Assembly (NCBI GenBank): GCA_037179515.1
Contig: JAXCGZ010009438.1
Coordinates: forward strand, 291,001 to 355,000
Length of the DNA stretch: 64,000 nt
Source: Halocaridina rubra
Taxonomy: Eukaryota > Arthropoda > Malacostraca > Decapoda > Atyidae
Reading direction: 5' to 3'
Positions 33,985 through 47,034 of this stretch are shown here, in pieces (the stretch's first letter is position 1; each line of letters begins with the position of its first letter). Both the position numbers and the translations under genes were made by a program. The notes below the pieces were generated by a model. The model saw only the letters and a list, made by a program, of their open reading frames with translations, did not search any database and was not told where the DNA came from.

Positions 33985-34098
33985 ACCTTCTGTGGTGTAA
34001 TTGGTAGCGACTTGGCACAGTAATTATGTGTCCCAGGTAGAAGTCTCGGTCGGGGTAAAAATGATTCATGTTTTCACATATGCTAATGTGCTAATCTG
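33985..34098 (+). repeat. SINE family 5 copy (tRNA-derived head)
   Basis: TGGTGTAATTGGTAGCGACT (A box) and AGGTAGAAGTCTCGG (degenerate B box), then GGGGTAAAAATGATTCATGT and TTTTCACATATGCTAATGTG. The same order is seen in the inverted pair at 58.9 kb. Confidence 0.65.
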
Positions 34099-34104
34099 AA
34101 TATA

Positions 34105-35985
<1,881 letters not shown>

Positions 35986-35989
35986 GGCT

Positions 35990-36120
35990 TTTACAACCTT
36001 CAATGGGATAATTTCTACAATAAATCCTTGAGAAAGTGTGGCTGGGGTATGAAGACAAGACGGCCTTCCTAGCATCCCATGGTGGTCTCCATCGTGGGTC
36101 TACCAACTCCAATTCGAGCA
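35990..36120 (-). repeat. Probable SINE family 3 relic
   Basis: GGCTGGGGTATGAAGACAAG, CGGCCTTCCTAGCATCCCAT and TACCAACTCCAATTCGAGCA follow the family-3 order with heavy divergence. Confidence 0.4.
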
Positions 36121-36267
36121 CAACTAAACTACAGTACTGTTTTTACCTAAATTTTAATTATATAATGCAATTTTTTAAAGTACAGTAATGCAGAAATTGT
36201 TTAAAATATACCAGAGGGTGGGAATAGATATTATGTGAAGAATAAACACTTTTTATTTTAATAATTG

Positions 36268-36400
36268 TGACACCAGGACGGGCCAAAAAAAAAAAAAATT
36301 AATCTAACCTCATCGGGCCTGGGCACGAAGAAAATATAAAGAGAAACAGAGATGGGGGGTATTGTAACTTGTCAGATGTGAAGGGATAATAAGACAAGTG
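36268..36400 (-). mobile_element. LINE-B 3' tail, solo copy
   Basis: TGACACCAGGACGGGCCAAA, CATCGGGCCTGGGCACGAAG and GAAACAGAGATGGGG match the copies at 46.4 kb (minus) and, inverted, the 3' UTRs near 44.95 and 60.95 kb. 5'-truncated insertion. Confidence 0.7.
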
Positions 36401-36435
36401 CCTATATGAGGACCATGAATACTGACGATTTTTAC

Positions 36436-36745
36436 AGGCACTCCCCTACTCAGGAATGGGTTAGGTTCCAGAAGTCCGTTTGTCAGTAGAATTGTTCATT
36501 AGCTGTGTTTAGATGAAAAGAAGTACTGTACAGTGCATACATATGTAGTACTGTACAGTACTTAGGCTAACATAAAGAATACAGTCTTAATGAATTTTAA
36601 CACAGTAACAATAATGTAATAATACAATACAGTACTGTAATACATACATTAATACACAGGTAGATAATGGGTAGGCTTTTGTTCGTATCTGTGAATGTTC
36701 ATAACTCAGTTGTTCATACATAGGAGAGCTTCTGTTTAATAATGT
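36436..36745 (+). mobile_element. MITE family P, complete copy
   Basis: About 310 bp with terminal inverted similarity: left ACAGGCACTCCCCTACTCAG, right CATACATAGGAGAGCTTCTG. Copies at 33.66, 41.13 and 45.04 kb share the interior (GTACTGTACAGTACTTAGGC, ACATACATTAATACACAGGT). No coding capacity. Confidence 0.7.
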
Positions 36746-36749
36746 GAGT

Positions 36750-37188
36750 GGTGGAACTACATATAGAGAAGAGGGACGACTGTACAAAATAAATTAAAGT
36801 ATAAATGAATTGATAATACATCTGGTTAATTTATGGCATTTTAATATAATGATGATGTGGAGGGCATTCTGTAGTGATATTTAGTTCATGAAATAAGGTA
36901 TGACTTGCATTTAAAGTAACTCTTTGATATAATATTTTTAAACTTCAAAAATGTTTATACCTAAACAAAGTCGGTAATATTCAGTTCTAAACATTTCGGA
37001 ACAAAGTCAATAAGATTCATATCTAATAAAAAGATATATTACATAGGTCTATTTTCTTTTTCTTACCAAAGTTTTCTATAACTGAAATTATTAAACAATT
37101 TTCTGTTTTCTCGAAAATTACAATTTTCTTTACACTTAGAAAAAAAATGTCTCAAAAATGAATTCAAGATTTTTTACAATTAATAATC

Positions 37189-37236
<48 letters not shown>

Positions 37237-37598
37237 GTAATTACAATTTTCTTTACACTTAGAAAAATATGTCTCAAAAATGAATTCAAGATTTTTTACA
37301 ATTAATAATAATAATAATAGTAATAATAACAATAATAATAATAATAATAATAACAACAACAACACCACTATAATATATTTGCATTTTTGTTAGACTAATA
37401 AATCAATAAAATTCACCCAATTATTTGCAATTAAAAAATCTAATTCAGCAATTCAAGCCTTGTTTAAATTCTACCAAAGATACTATTGTCTCAATAAAAA
37501 ATTAAGTAATCATATAAATAATGAACAAGATAGAAAGACTCCATAGGAATATTACTTATATTTTATACTACAGAATTTTTACATATTTTGTACATTTA
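36750..37598. other. 3' flank of zinc-finger gene 2
   Basis: AT-rich, with two (AAT)n arrays (37187-37235 and 37303-37363). A 60-bp segment AATTACAATTTTCTTTACAC ... GAATTCAAGATTTTTTACAA is duplicated at 37118 and 37240, each followed by an AAT array. TATAAA at 37567-37562 (minus) is a weak polyadenylation candidate. Confidence 0.6.
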
Positions 37599-40169
37599 CT
37601 AATGATGCATAGTGAAGTGTGGGTGCATGAACCCCATCCCACCAAACTGTGGAACCTGTTCCATGATTAATGTTCCGTCGGTAGGATTGTGCATTTGTCT
37701 GTTTTGAATATGCATCTCCTTCTGTTCCATGGTATGCATAGACTGAGGGTTTCTTTCTATTTCATTTCTGACTGCAGGTCTTTGGTGGAAACAACCTTTT
37801 TGACGTTTATTTCTCGCAAAATTTTCGGACCAGGTATCTTCCCGATTTACGCCGTGTACCATTATCAAGTGTTTGTTGCGTTTACTTCTGTCGTTAAATT
37901 GTTTTGAACAGAAATTACAATAATAGTATTCCCTTTCCATGTGTTTTCTTTTTGTATGGGACGATTGGTCACATTTTCTCTTAAAAGTTGCATCGCAATA
38001 CAGACATTTGAATACTTTCGTACTATGCATGTAAATACGATGCTGTCTCAACTGGTGATATTTTTTGAATTTCAACTGGCAAGTTTCACACTCATATTCA
38101 TTGTCAACATGTTCTTCTGTGAAATGAACTTTTAAAGACTGACAATCAAAGAATTTCATGTCACACATGTTACACGCATAGTTCCTGGACTGGGAGTGCA
38201 TTTTTTTATGGTGAACACCAATATACTTAGACGACACCATTTTGCCGCACACCTCGCATTGTACGTGTTGATTGAAGTTTTTGCCATGCTTGGTCTCCAT
38301 GTGCTTTTTGTAGTCTTCTTTACTAGCCGATTGAAATATACACAATTTACAATTATATTCGTAGGAACACTGATCTCCTGCTTGGACGTGTTTTTCGATA
38401 GTGTGAAGCCGCAAGGCAGGAGTGCCAATCACTCTGTAACCACAAAACTGGCACTCGACTAATGCGGAATCGTATTCCAGACGGGACTCCTCACAACCTT
38501 TGTGTAGGGTCCTCTTGTGATCTAAAAGTTTAATGAGGTCAGAGAATCTATCAACTCCACATATATTACATGAAAATTTTAATTTCTTCCAAAGTCTTCT
38601 TGGTTTATATGATCTCAGATTATCAGTCGCTTCTAAGGCTGTAACTGTCACAATCCTATAACGGCTTACTTCCGTTTGGTCTCGTTTTAGTAGGACTACA
38701 ATGTCCATATGACTAAGTTCTATGTGTTCGAGCAATGATCCTTCTATGAATATATGGCACAAATTACACACAACACCAATCTGTGAAACTCTTTCATCCA
38801 TGTACTCGATATTACCAGTCTCCATGACACTGTCACACGGTTGTACTATCTGATGGTTGTTATCGTTTGCATGACTTCTGATTATCGTGGAATGTTGATG
38901 AGCCATGGGATGTCCACTTACCATATTAGTATGATCAGTATGAATCATATACTGTTTCTCATACCCAGAGACTAAAGAGCTTTCATCTACAGCAATATTA
39001 TGATAGCTTACGATATGCCCAGACAGATCTTTCCCTTCAAAGTCTAATTTACAGGCTGGACATTTGACTTTTTGCTCATGTTTCCCCTCAGATATCACTT
39101 CCTTCAGCTTTTTCCATATGGACTGCTTAAGTGAAAACTGGTAAGTGTATCTGATCCAGTTTTTGGTGACTTTATGATCAACTTTACAGTGATCCTCCCA
39201 ATTGCCAATTCCAGCACAGCTCGTGCCACACAACTCACACATTCGTACGCGCAAATCGCTGGGTCTTGCTTTTTTCTTCTCTTTATTTCTGTCGCGTTTC
39301 TTTCCAGCATACTTATTAGGAACTAATTCGATCTCGTCTTTCTCTTCTTCATAATTCTCAAGATTTTCAAAATTACACAATTCTTCTAAATTCTTCAACA
39401 GCATGCATTTCTGAGTCTTCTTTGGCCACATACTTTTCATACTTGCACCAATCGAAACAAAATTTTGAAATGCTTTGTCACCCTCCAACACCACAGAATG
39501 GCACTTCCAACAAACATTAACTTTAACAATATTGCCTAACTCCACATCAGAAACTGTAAATGACACCCCATAATATCGAAGAAGACTCAGAGGGCTTAGG
39601 AAACTTGAGGGCAAGGGAACATGAAGTCTCATTGTCATCACTGTAACTTCCCCTTCTAAAGACTCTTCACACAGGAAACAAGCTTCTTCGTGAATTAATA
39701 TGTGTTTCTTTTCATCGTTATCCACAACCTCTTTTTTGATACGACGTCTGGAGCGTTTTGTAGAACGTGCAAGTCGCTCTTCGTCGTCCGACTCGAAACC
39801 ATTTTCCTCCTCGGACTGCATTGCCATCATCCGTTTGTTTGCAGCCATTTTACAAACTTCAAGGAACTCATTATCATCTTGGACATCAGAGGAATTACTT
39901 TCCAGATCATCTCGATTGCTCTCTGTTTCCTGTCTCATGAATATCTTTGCTCTGCTTTTGCTTAAACGTTCTCTGCGAATATTTGTTACACTACTGGAGA
40001 TGTCCGGAGTACACTCCACAGTTGGATCAATGTTACTTATCTCTTGTATCTCACAAATAATTCCAATGTTTCCTTCTGCCTGTGAACCATAAGGTTCTAT
40101 AAGTTCATGATCTTCAAGAATCAATGTATGTGGCTGGTTATCAAGAGTAATAGACTTATTTTCAGACAT
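37599..40169 (-). CDS. ZAD-like C2H2 zinc-finger protein, paralogue 2
   Basis: An intact single-exon frame of 856 residues on the minus strand, starting at Met 40169 in the context CACAATG. The frame stays open 13 or more codons upstream but without another ATG, and two acceptor-like AGs (about 40193 and 40214) suggest a 5' UTR intron. Residues 1-160 are acidic with a basic RSRRRIKKE patch, a possible nuclear localisation and sumoylation site. The CFLC...CWKCH module (Cys 164, 167, 220, 223) matches the ZAD-like region of the 20.4-kb gene. Eleven C2H2 fingers start at Cys 311, 370, 468, 534, 573, 607, 638, 666, 694, 722 and 751. The ninth (FKKYHQLRQHRIYMHSTKV) is almost identical to its counterpart. 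No AT-hook is present. The C-terminus is Met/His/Gln-rich. Probable nuclear DNA-binding regulator; targets unknown. Confidence 0.95.
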   Translation of the reverse strand: MSENKSITLDNQPHTLILEDHELIEPYGSQAEGNIGIICEIQEISNIDPTVECTPDISSSVTNIRRERLSKSRAKIFMRQETESNRDDLESNSSDVQDDNEFLEVCKMAANKRMMAMQSEEENGFESDDEERLARSTKRSRRRIKKEVVDNDEKKHILIHEEACFLCEESLEGEVTVMTMRLHVPLPSSFLSPLSLLRYYGVSFTVSDVELGNIVKVNVCWKCHSVVLEGDKAFQNFVSIGASMKSMWPKKTQKCMLLKNLEELCNFENLENYEEEKDEIELVPNKYAGKKRDRNKEKKKARPSDLRVRMCELCGTSCAGIGNWEDHCKVDHKVTKNWIRYTYQFSLKQSIWKKLKEVISEGKHEQKVKCPACKLDFEGKDLSGHIVSYHNIAVDESSLVSGYEKQYMIHTDHTNMVSGHPMAHQHSTIIRSHANDNNHQIVQPCDSVMETGNIEYMDERVSQIGVVCNLCHIFIEGSLLEHIELSHMDIVVLLKRDQTEVSRYRIVTVTALEATDNLRSYKPRRLWKKLKFSCNICGVDRFSDLIKLLDHKRTLHKGCEESRLEYDSALVECQFCGYRVIGTPALRLHTIEKHVQAGDQCSYEYNCKLCIFQSASKEDYKKHMETKHGKNFNQHVQCEVCGKMVSSKYIGVHHKKMHSQSRNYACNMCDMKFFDCQSLKVHFTEEHVDNEYECETCQLKFKKYHQLRQHRIYMHSTKVFKCLYCDATFKRKCDQSSHTKRKHMEREYYYCNFCSKQFNDRSKRNKHLIMVHGVNREDTWSENFARNKRQKGCFHQRPAVRNEIERNPQSMHTMEQKEMHIQNRQMHNPTDGTLIMEQVPQFGGMGFMHPHFTMHH

Positions 40170-40179
40170 TGTGGGAAAT

Positions 40180-40235
40180 TTCTTAACAGTCACTGGCAAA
40201 AACCTCAAAATATCTGTGTCAAAAAAGTCACAAGG
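40180..40235 (-). promoter_or_regulatory. Candidate splice acceptors upstream of zinc-finger gene 2
   Basis: On the minus strand CTTTTTTGACACAG (exon from 40213) and GGTTTTTGCCAG (exon from 40192) both precede the start codon. Either could receive a distal 5' UTR exon. Confidence 0.45.
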
Positions 40236-41130
40236 GCTTAAATATTCCTTAGTCTCAGACTTCAGTACTGATGCCTCGAATCAATTCAAGCTGCACAGCC
40301 ACACCAACCTTTCAAAACACAAACAATATGAACAATATAAGTATATGCCTAGGAGGAAATGATTTTTTTATGTCTTTCACTAACTTACGTGACGAATTTA
40401 TCAAGAGGTGTTATAGCTTTATCCATGCTAATGAAGTCTATTCCTAGCAAAGTATTATGAATAAACAGCTCTAATTCTAAAAATCTAAGAAACAATAATA
40501 TTGCTAACCTAACCTAACCTACTACATTGGTCTGAGAATATCTTTAAAAATATTGTACTGTTATTAGATAATTGACTCACTAACCTTACCTGAGGATTAA
40601 AAAAAAATATTAACAAAAGAGGAAAGAGTTTCTAAAAACATCTTTGAAATATGGATGAGCTGATTGCAATTTCCATGTCAGTTTATTGTCAAAGCGATAT
40701 CTTTGGACCTGATGAGTGAATTCCCCACAGTTATAGCATTCTACTACTCTCTGCGGAACAGATTACTGCCCTTATAAACCCTTCATATAAAAAGTCCAAA
40801 GGAACAGGAAACTTGGTGGCCTTGCAATCCCTCCTTGTTTAATGTTGTTTCTTTTTTAATTAAAAAACTGAGGATGGGCAGATAACATCTCAATTCTTAT
40901 TAACTTAATGTTGTAATCCTACTTTTTGAGATGGTAACACAATATTGATGGCCACATCAATCTAAATTTTATGCCAGTTTACTAATAATAACATGAAAAA
41001 TTATTTTTGAATACATACCACTAGTTTATGCAACTTTACAAAGGCTAGGAAAAATATATTACAATCCCATAAATTTTTTGAAAATTGCCTAAAAACAATA
41101 AAAATCCATATAAAAATGAATGAAAATACA
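40236..41130. other. 5' flank or intron of zinc-finger gene 2
   Basis: Largely free of the repeat families seen elsewhere. Contains CTAACCTAACCTAACCTAC at 40504-40522, three CCTAA units like the arthropod telomere motif. No open frame of note. Confidence 0.5.
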
Positions 41131-41425
41131 GTCACTCCCCACTTTACGAACAGGTTAGGTTCCAAAAGTCCATTCGCAAGTAGAATTGTTCGTAAGTAGT
41201 GTTTAGGTAAAAAAAAGTACTGTATAGTACTTTGGCTAAAGACCCTTAGCTACTACATAAAACAAAGTACAAAAGTTACCCTACTTACGAACAACAGTTA
41301 CAAACATTCACAGATACGAACAAACACCTACTCATGTATTATGTACGTATTACTGTACTGTATTGTATTATTACATTATCATTACTGTATTATAATGCAT
41401 TCATACTGCATATTTTATGCTTTAT
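41131..41425. mobile_element. MITE family P, two partial copies
   Basis: The left part CAGTCACTCCCCACTTTACG to about 41235 matches the start of the 36.4-kb copy; 41283-41425 (CGAACAACAGTTACAAACAT) reads as the inverted right end. Confidence 0.65.
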
Positions 41426-41426
41426 G

Positions 41427-41935
41427 TAGTAGTTAAGAAGGATCAGAGAGGACTGTACTTATTACACAAGGTTCCAGGACCATCTGTTCCAAATATCCCT
41501 GTTGAGGAGAGTGATAGTGAGATTCTTCTCCACAAGACAAAGACCAGGAAATTCCACTTCCAGAGAGCTCCAAACATCTTTTTCCAGAAAAGTGTCTCCA
41601 GCAAAGATTGTTCTGTACTTGCTATGCCTTGGTGCTTATCCAAGGTTTGATAAAAATTGAATGGTAGTGAAGAAATCTCTGGATATTTCATATGTTGGTG
41701 AAGCATCAATGTGGCACACCAAAAAACAATCTTTGCTGGAGACACTTTTCTGGAGAAAAGTTCTCAGCTCATATTCAAAGGCAAAAGGTACTTCATTGTT
41801 GAAGACATTTCTGATAAAAAGAGCTATTAACTCTTTGGGAGAAGACTCTCTCTATTACTCTCTTCAACAAGGATACCTGAAACAAAGGATCCTGGAACCT
41901 TGTGTAATAATTGCAGTCCTCTCTGATGCTTAACC
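41427..41935. mobile_element. Foldback hairpin element, about 510 bp
   Basis: The left arm (AGGATCAGAGAGGACTGTAC, TATTACACAAGGTTCCAGGA, CCTGTTGAGGAGAGTGATAG, CCAGAAAAGTGTCTCCAGCA) reverse-complements the right arm (41717-41935) with several small differences; the loop is about 100 bp. No coding capacity. Transcription would give a long hairpin RNA. Confidence 0.8.
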
Positions 41936-42164
41936 AACATATATACAGTACTGTACATACAAAATATCAACTTATGAACATGTTAAAATTAATTAATACT
42001 CTATACTTTATAATTTTTTATGCAGATGTTATGTGTCTTTCGCCTAAGTACTGTACAGTACTGCATATATATGTACTGTAGAGAACTTTTTTTTTTACTT
42101 AAACACAACTTACGAACAATTCATAACTCAATATTTTGTATGTACAGTACTGTATATATGTTGG
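41936..42164. mobile_element. MITE family P fragment between two hairpins
   Basis: CGCCTAAGTACTGTACAGTA, CTGTAGAGAACTTTTTTTTT and AACACAACTTACGAACAATT match the inverted interior of family P. Confidence 0.55.
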
Positions 42165-42330
42165 TGAAGCACCAGAGGACTGCAATTATTACACAAGGTT
42201 CCAGGACCCTTTGATTCTGATATCACTGGGAGAAGAATCTCTCTTTCACTCTCTACAATGGGATATATGGAACAATGGGTCCTGGAACCTTTTGTAATAA
42301 TTACCGTCTTCTTTGATGCTTCTTGTCTAC
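42165..42330. mobile_element. Shorter foldback hairpin of the same family
   Basis: Left GAAGCACCAGAGGACTGCAA and TTATTACACAAGGTTCCAGG; right CCTGGAACCTTTTGTAATAA and CTTCTTTGATGCTTC. The loop is about 70 bp. It is a compact version of the 41.4-kb element. Confidence 0.75.
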
Positions 42331-42339
42331 TACTTTGAT

Positions 42340-45000
42340 GTTCTCTGGCTGAATATCTATCTCTCCACTACCACTCTACTCCTTAGCTTCTGCTAATCTT
42401 CTCCAAACTCCACTGACTTTGTGCTTCTCTTTGAATATCTGTCCTCTTGCCATGAATCTTTGCTATTTTCTCACCCATATGCTGAAGTTCTCTATATTGG
42501 AGATTTCAATGTACACCACAGTGGGTGGCTTAATTCTTCTCACACTAATGTGGGAAGAAGTGAGGCCTTTGCTTTCTCTAATACTCATGATCTAGAACAA
42601 ATTATCAAACATCCTACTCGTGTTAACGATCGACACGAACGTGCAGCCAACAAACTAGACCTATTTCTTACTTTTAACCCTTTAAACTTCTCTTATTATA
42701 AGCTTTCCCCTCTTGTTAAATCTGACCACTCTGTGATCTCACTCTCTTCCATTTTTGCTCCCCCTCCATCAATCCCTCCAACTCAGCACTGCCTTTGGCA
42801 CTTTGAGCGTACCCAACATGAAGATTTGCGTAACTTCCTCTTTGACTTCCCCTGGGATGACTACTGCTTTCAGTCCCGCAGCCCTTATCAGGTAACCATA
42901 AAAGCTGCCGAGATCATAACACTGGGAATGGAGGCATACATTCCCTCCTCTATGAAAACTTTTTCTCCCCCTAATCTTTGGTTTGACCATGCCTGCTCCT
43001 CCGCTACTCAAGCAAGGGATCGAGCAAACCAGTCGTACCAGGCCTCTATTGATTTAACTCACTCTGCTTTTATTGTAGCTAGGAATTGCTGTACTGCTCA
43101 GATTTGAAGGTCTGAGGCATCCTTTATAAGAAGGAAAGTTGATGACCTTAACTCCTCTCACACTGGCAAATGTTTCTGGTCCTTAGCCAAAAACTTCTCC
43201 AAAAATTTCTGAAACTCAAGCTTTCCCCCTCTCATTCGTTCTGATGGTTTTATAGCTTGCTCTCCCACTGACAATCTCTCCCTCAATCTTTACCCCTCTC
43301 TAACCCTATGCCCTCCCTTACCCTTTTTACACACAAAGTTCATAAGGTTCTTCTCTCGCTAAAGACGAACAAGGCATCTGGTCCCGATGGTATTCCTACA
43401 TGGGTCCTTAAAGAGTTTGCAGATGAACTGGCTCCCATGTTTTGCCATCATTTTTGCCTCATTCTCTCAACCAGTATCTATCTTTCATCTTAGAAGCATG
43501 CTCTTGTGCAGCCTGTTCCTAAGATGGATGACTACTCTATTCCTTCAAACTACCGACCTATTGCCCTAACTTCTTCTATCGCTAAAATTTTCGAAATTTT
43601 GCTCAATGCTCACTTTTAGAAACGTCTTGAATCTAACTCACTTATCTTCAATCACCAGCATGGCTTACAAAATGCAAGATCCACTGGTGACCTCCTGTCC
43701 TATCTTACTCATGTATGGTCATCTTCTCTGAGGAATTATGAGGAATCCTTAGTTGTCGACCTTGATATCTCTAAGGCTTTATACAGAGTCTGGCACAAGG
43801 CTCTGTTGGCCAAACTCGCTGCCTATGACTTTACCCCTTCACTCTGTTTCCTGATTTCCAGTTTTCTTTCTGACCATTTTATATTTGTGGTTGTTGACGG
43901 TGTAACATCTAGCCCATTCCCTGTTACCAGTTGTGTTCCATAAGGCTGTTCTTTCTCTTCATCAATGATCTTCTACAATCCCCATCTTCCTCTCTTCTTC
44001 ACGCTTTTGCCGATGATTCTACCCTTCACTTTTCCTCTGCCTTTTCTTCACAACCTTCAACTGATACTCGTTTCACTCTTTCAGCTATTCCCAACTCAAT
44101 TTGCAGAAGGTATCTGAGTGGGGCAACCAAAATTTTGTTAAATTTAATGCCTCCAAGTCACAGTTTCTAGCTATCTCTATATCTTCTTCTCCTCCTCATA
44201 GCCCTATTGTCTTTGAATCTAACGAAATTTACCCTCTTAATTCTATCAACATATTAGGAATCCATATACTGTAGCCTCTAACTTGTCTTGGAGGAATCAC
44301 ATTATTAAAATTTCTAAATCTGTATCCTAAAAATTGGGGGTTCTGTTTAGTTTTCGTCATAACTTTAACTCTTTACAATTACAGTGCTTAAAATATATAA
44401 AGGTCTTATCCCTCCCTGCTTAGAACACTGCTCACATATCTGGGAAGCTTCTTCTTATACGTATCTCCTTGAAAGGGTTGAATCTAAGGCAGTCAGACTC
44501 ATTAATGACCCTTCTCTTACTTTTAATCTGGATTCTCTCTCTCTTCCCCGTAAGGTATCACCCCTTTCTCTTTTCTATCGCTACTACTTCTATTGCTGCT
44601 CTGATGAGTTGGCGAGTTGCATCCCTCCCCCACTGTCGAGGTCGCGTAACACTTGCCATGCAGTGCTGTGTGGAGATTTGTAGCTTGCGGAATGGCTGGT
44701 TCAGCGAGTGGGTCTTCTCATCTACCTCCAGACTCTGGAACTCTCTACCTCCTTCTGGCTTTCATAAGTCTTATAACCTATCTTCCTTCAAAAAGCGGAT
44801 CCATCCTCATCTCAGGGCCTAATCCTACCATATCTCTAGGTCTTCAGTACTTTGACTATTCTTGCAACCTGTCCTTTTCCCTTGTGTATCATTAACTCAT
44901 CTCTGCCTTGTCTGTGACCTTTTGCTATTCCTTCGTTTTGATGTTTTCTTCGCACCCGGGCCCTTACTGATGAAGGCAGTTTATATTTTTGCTGTCCTGG
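42340..45000 (+). mobile_element. LINE-B (Jockey/I-like), nearly full ORF2, broken
   Basis: Endonuclease part: LYIGDFNVHHSGWLNSSHTN (GDFN), HPTRVNDRHERAANKLDLFL and LVKSDHSVISLSS (SDH). RT part: VLLSLKTNKASGPDGIPTWV, SIPSNYRPIALTSSIAKIFE, FNHQHGLQNARSTGDLLSYL, ESLVVDLDISKALYRVWHKA, then LLHAFADDSTLHFSS with the catalytic ADD. Then LEHCSHIWEASSYTYLLERV and an SLRNGWFSEWVFSSTSRLWN tail. Stops and frameshifts at about 43105, 43210, 43490, 43617, 43940 and 44170 disable it. The 3' UTR has CGGGCCCTTACTGATGAAGG and GCTGTCCTGGTGTCA. Confidence 0.85.
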
Positions 45001-45034
45001 TGTCAAACCCATACAAAATTAAACATAAAACAAA

Positions 45035-45210
45035 GTATACAGTATTAATGAAGTTTAATACAGTAATACTACTGCAATAATACAGTAAAGTAATGCATAC
45101 AGTACAGTATTACATACATTAAAGCATGGGTAGATAATGAGTAGGTATTAGTTCGTATCTGTGAAGCTTCGTAACTTGGTAGTTCGTTAGTAGGGGAGTG
45201 TCTGTATATA
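45035..45210. mobile_element. MITE family P, right part
   Basis: AGCATGGGTAGATAATGAGT, GTTCGTATCTGTGAAGC and TTCGTTAGTAGGGGAGTGTC. With the left part at 41131 it may bracket a P copy into which the hairpins and LINE-B inserted. Confidence 0.6.
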
Positions 45211-45680
45211 AAAAAAAATTTAGAAAATCATTTTAAAGCTTAAAAATTTTATAAATATTGTGCACAGTATAAATTGTGCATTTTTATTGCATGTAAACAA
45301 AATTTACCTAAAATGATGAAAAGTGCAAACTAATGTGATGGAAAATGTTAAACTATATAATATAATATACAGTATTTACTCATTTTACAACTAAAAATAA
45401 GAAAAATATTAAGTATGTAAAGTAATACGATAGTCATCTGTATAAACAAATGATGTTCAGTACCCATAATTCCACTGCTTAGCCACATAACTAAGTTGAT
45501 GCATACTAATTTTTTAAACATCTTGCTAGTGGATGTGTTAAAATAGTTGCAGTGTCTCGTTTGTGGTAATCTGAGGTTTATTTGTTAACATATTCCTAAA
45601 AAAAAAGTTCCAACTGCTGGTGATGGTACTAAGCAACACGCTATAATTTTGGACAAAAATCTGAACGGTCGCTAGTTCCC
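45211..45680. other. No recognisable gene
   Basis: AT-rich; no repeat family match inside the window and no long frame. Confidence 0.4.
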
Positions 45681-45689
45681 TCGTCATTA

Positions 45690-45772
45690 CCCATAGAGCA
45701 AAGTAATCCCCTGATTGTTTTCTTTTTTTAATGTCGGCTACCCCTTAACTAAAGGGGGAAACAGCCAAGGTA
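45690..45772 (+). mobile_element. RTE-like LINE 3' tail
   Basis: GAGCAAAGTAATCCCCTGAT, AATGTCGGCTACCCCTTAAC and GGAAACAGCCAAGGTAGATG equal the 3' terminus of the LINE at 13.08 kb, here in plus orientation. Confidence 0.7.
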
Positions 45773-45774
45773 GA

Positions 45775-46405
45775 TGATGAACGTAGCTATGATCCCATAC
45801 TTAATGCTTTGCAAAAGAATTGGGGCAAGCCATCAAGATACTTTCAAATATAGGCTCATTTTTGAAAAATAGAAAAGCAAGACCATTTATGGCACTCTCG
45901 ACAGGTTCTTGCAGCACAGCGACAGTCAACGTGAAGTGCCTAAGCCATAAACATCAACACAACTTTAGTCTCATACTTTACTCCAACAAATACGTCGACG
46001 TCACTCATCGAGTAATTTCTTTGGTTTCTCTTTACATTAGCAAGCAATAAATGTTGCACTATCGAACGATGATTATTGTGCTATCCTATTTGGCTATTTT
46101 TATTTTTCTTCTTTATAGTTAACATGGAGAGGTCAATGGCATCCCTTTTGGAATCTCTACCACAATATAAGTGAATACCCCATTCCTTGGGAAACTAATT
46201 AGATGCTGTAAGATCTCAAATATCAAATGCCACTCCATACCAAAAGACTTGCACAAAACTTCAGTCAAGGAAGGATGCATATACGATGCCTCCCTTTACA
46301 CCAGTGTATTCATGTTATTAAGAGGAGGGCGCATCCTAAAAGAAGATTAGATTTCAAGAGGGAGAAATCAATAATTTGCTCAAAAGGTTTTTTTTCTTTT
46401 AATGA
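45775..46405. other. Unassigned stretch
   Basis: Plus frames of 76 and 69 codons (45820 and 46227) are open but lack recognised motifs, splice context or a good start. No call is made. Confidence 0.35.
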
Positions 46406-46407
46406 CT

Positions 46408-46545
46408 GTGACACCAGGACGGGCCAAAAAAAATAATAAAATAAAACAGCCCTTATCAGGCCTGGGCACGAAGAATACAAAAGTAAAGAGAAACAGAGAT
46501 GGAGTGTTATGACTTGTCAGATGTGAAGGGATAATAAAAGATGTG
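46408..46545 (-). mobile_element. LINE-B 3' tail, solo copy
   Basis: TGACACCAGGACGGGCCAAA, GCCTGGGCACGAAGAATACA and ACTTGTCAGATGTGAAGGGA, about 85% like the 36.27-kb copy by eye. Confidence 0.7.
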
Positions 46546-46549
46546 TAAT

Positions 46550-47030
46550 GATTATCCAAGAATATTCAGTGTAGCTGTAGGCATAGAAAAAGAACCGTAA
46601 CTGAAGGAAGACCTAACACCGAACTGGCCTGGACAGACCTAAGTTCAAAAATCCTTCAGCTGTAGTGTCGCAAGGGGCAGCTGGTGCCATGAGCCAACCT
46701 ACTACATTAAATTAAATCTAAAATTATGAGGGGTCGTCTGAGGGAACGCAAGAGGATCTGGAGATAGCGCCCATGTTCTTACCAATCTATCAATATAGGT
46801 CAAACCTGGAATTAGGAGACATCCCTTTTCCATTCAAGAAGTTCTGACAACACATCACTAGTTATGACTCGATTTGCAAGAAGCAATACTTCTTGCACCA
46901 ATCTTAGAGAGATTATTTGAACACTAAAAACCAGGAAGCAATTTTGAGTTGACCAAAGATTCATCTATGGGCCAAATTAAGGAGGAATATACACTAAGTT
47001 TTTAACATGAATGAATAAACAAAGCAACTA
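46550..47030. other. No recognisable gene
   Basis: Mixed-composition sequence with no family match here and only short frames. Confidence 0.35.
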
Positions 47031-47034
47031 AAGA

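Noticed and set aside
40504..40522. Telomere fusion relic from (CCTAA)3
   Set aside because: Only three units; expected by chance in AT-rich DNA. Kept only as a side note.
46227..46436. A 69-codon basic plus frame
   Set aside because: No motif or start context, and it runs into the LINE-B solo tail.
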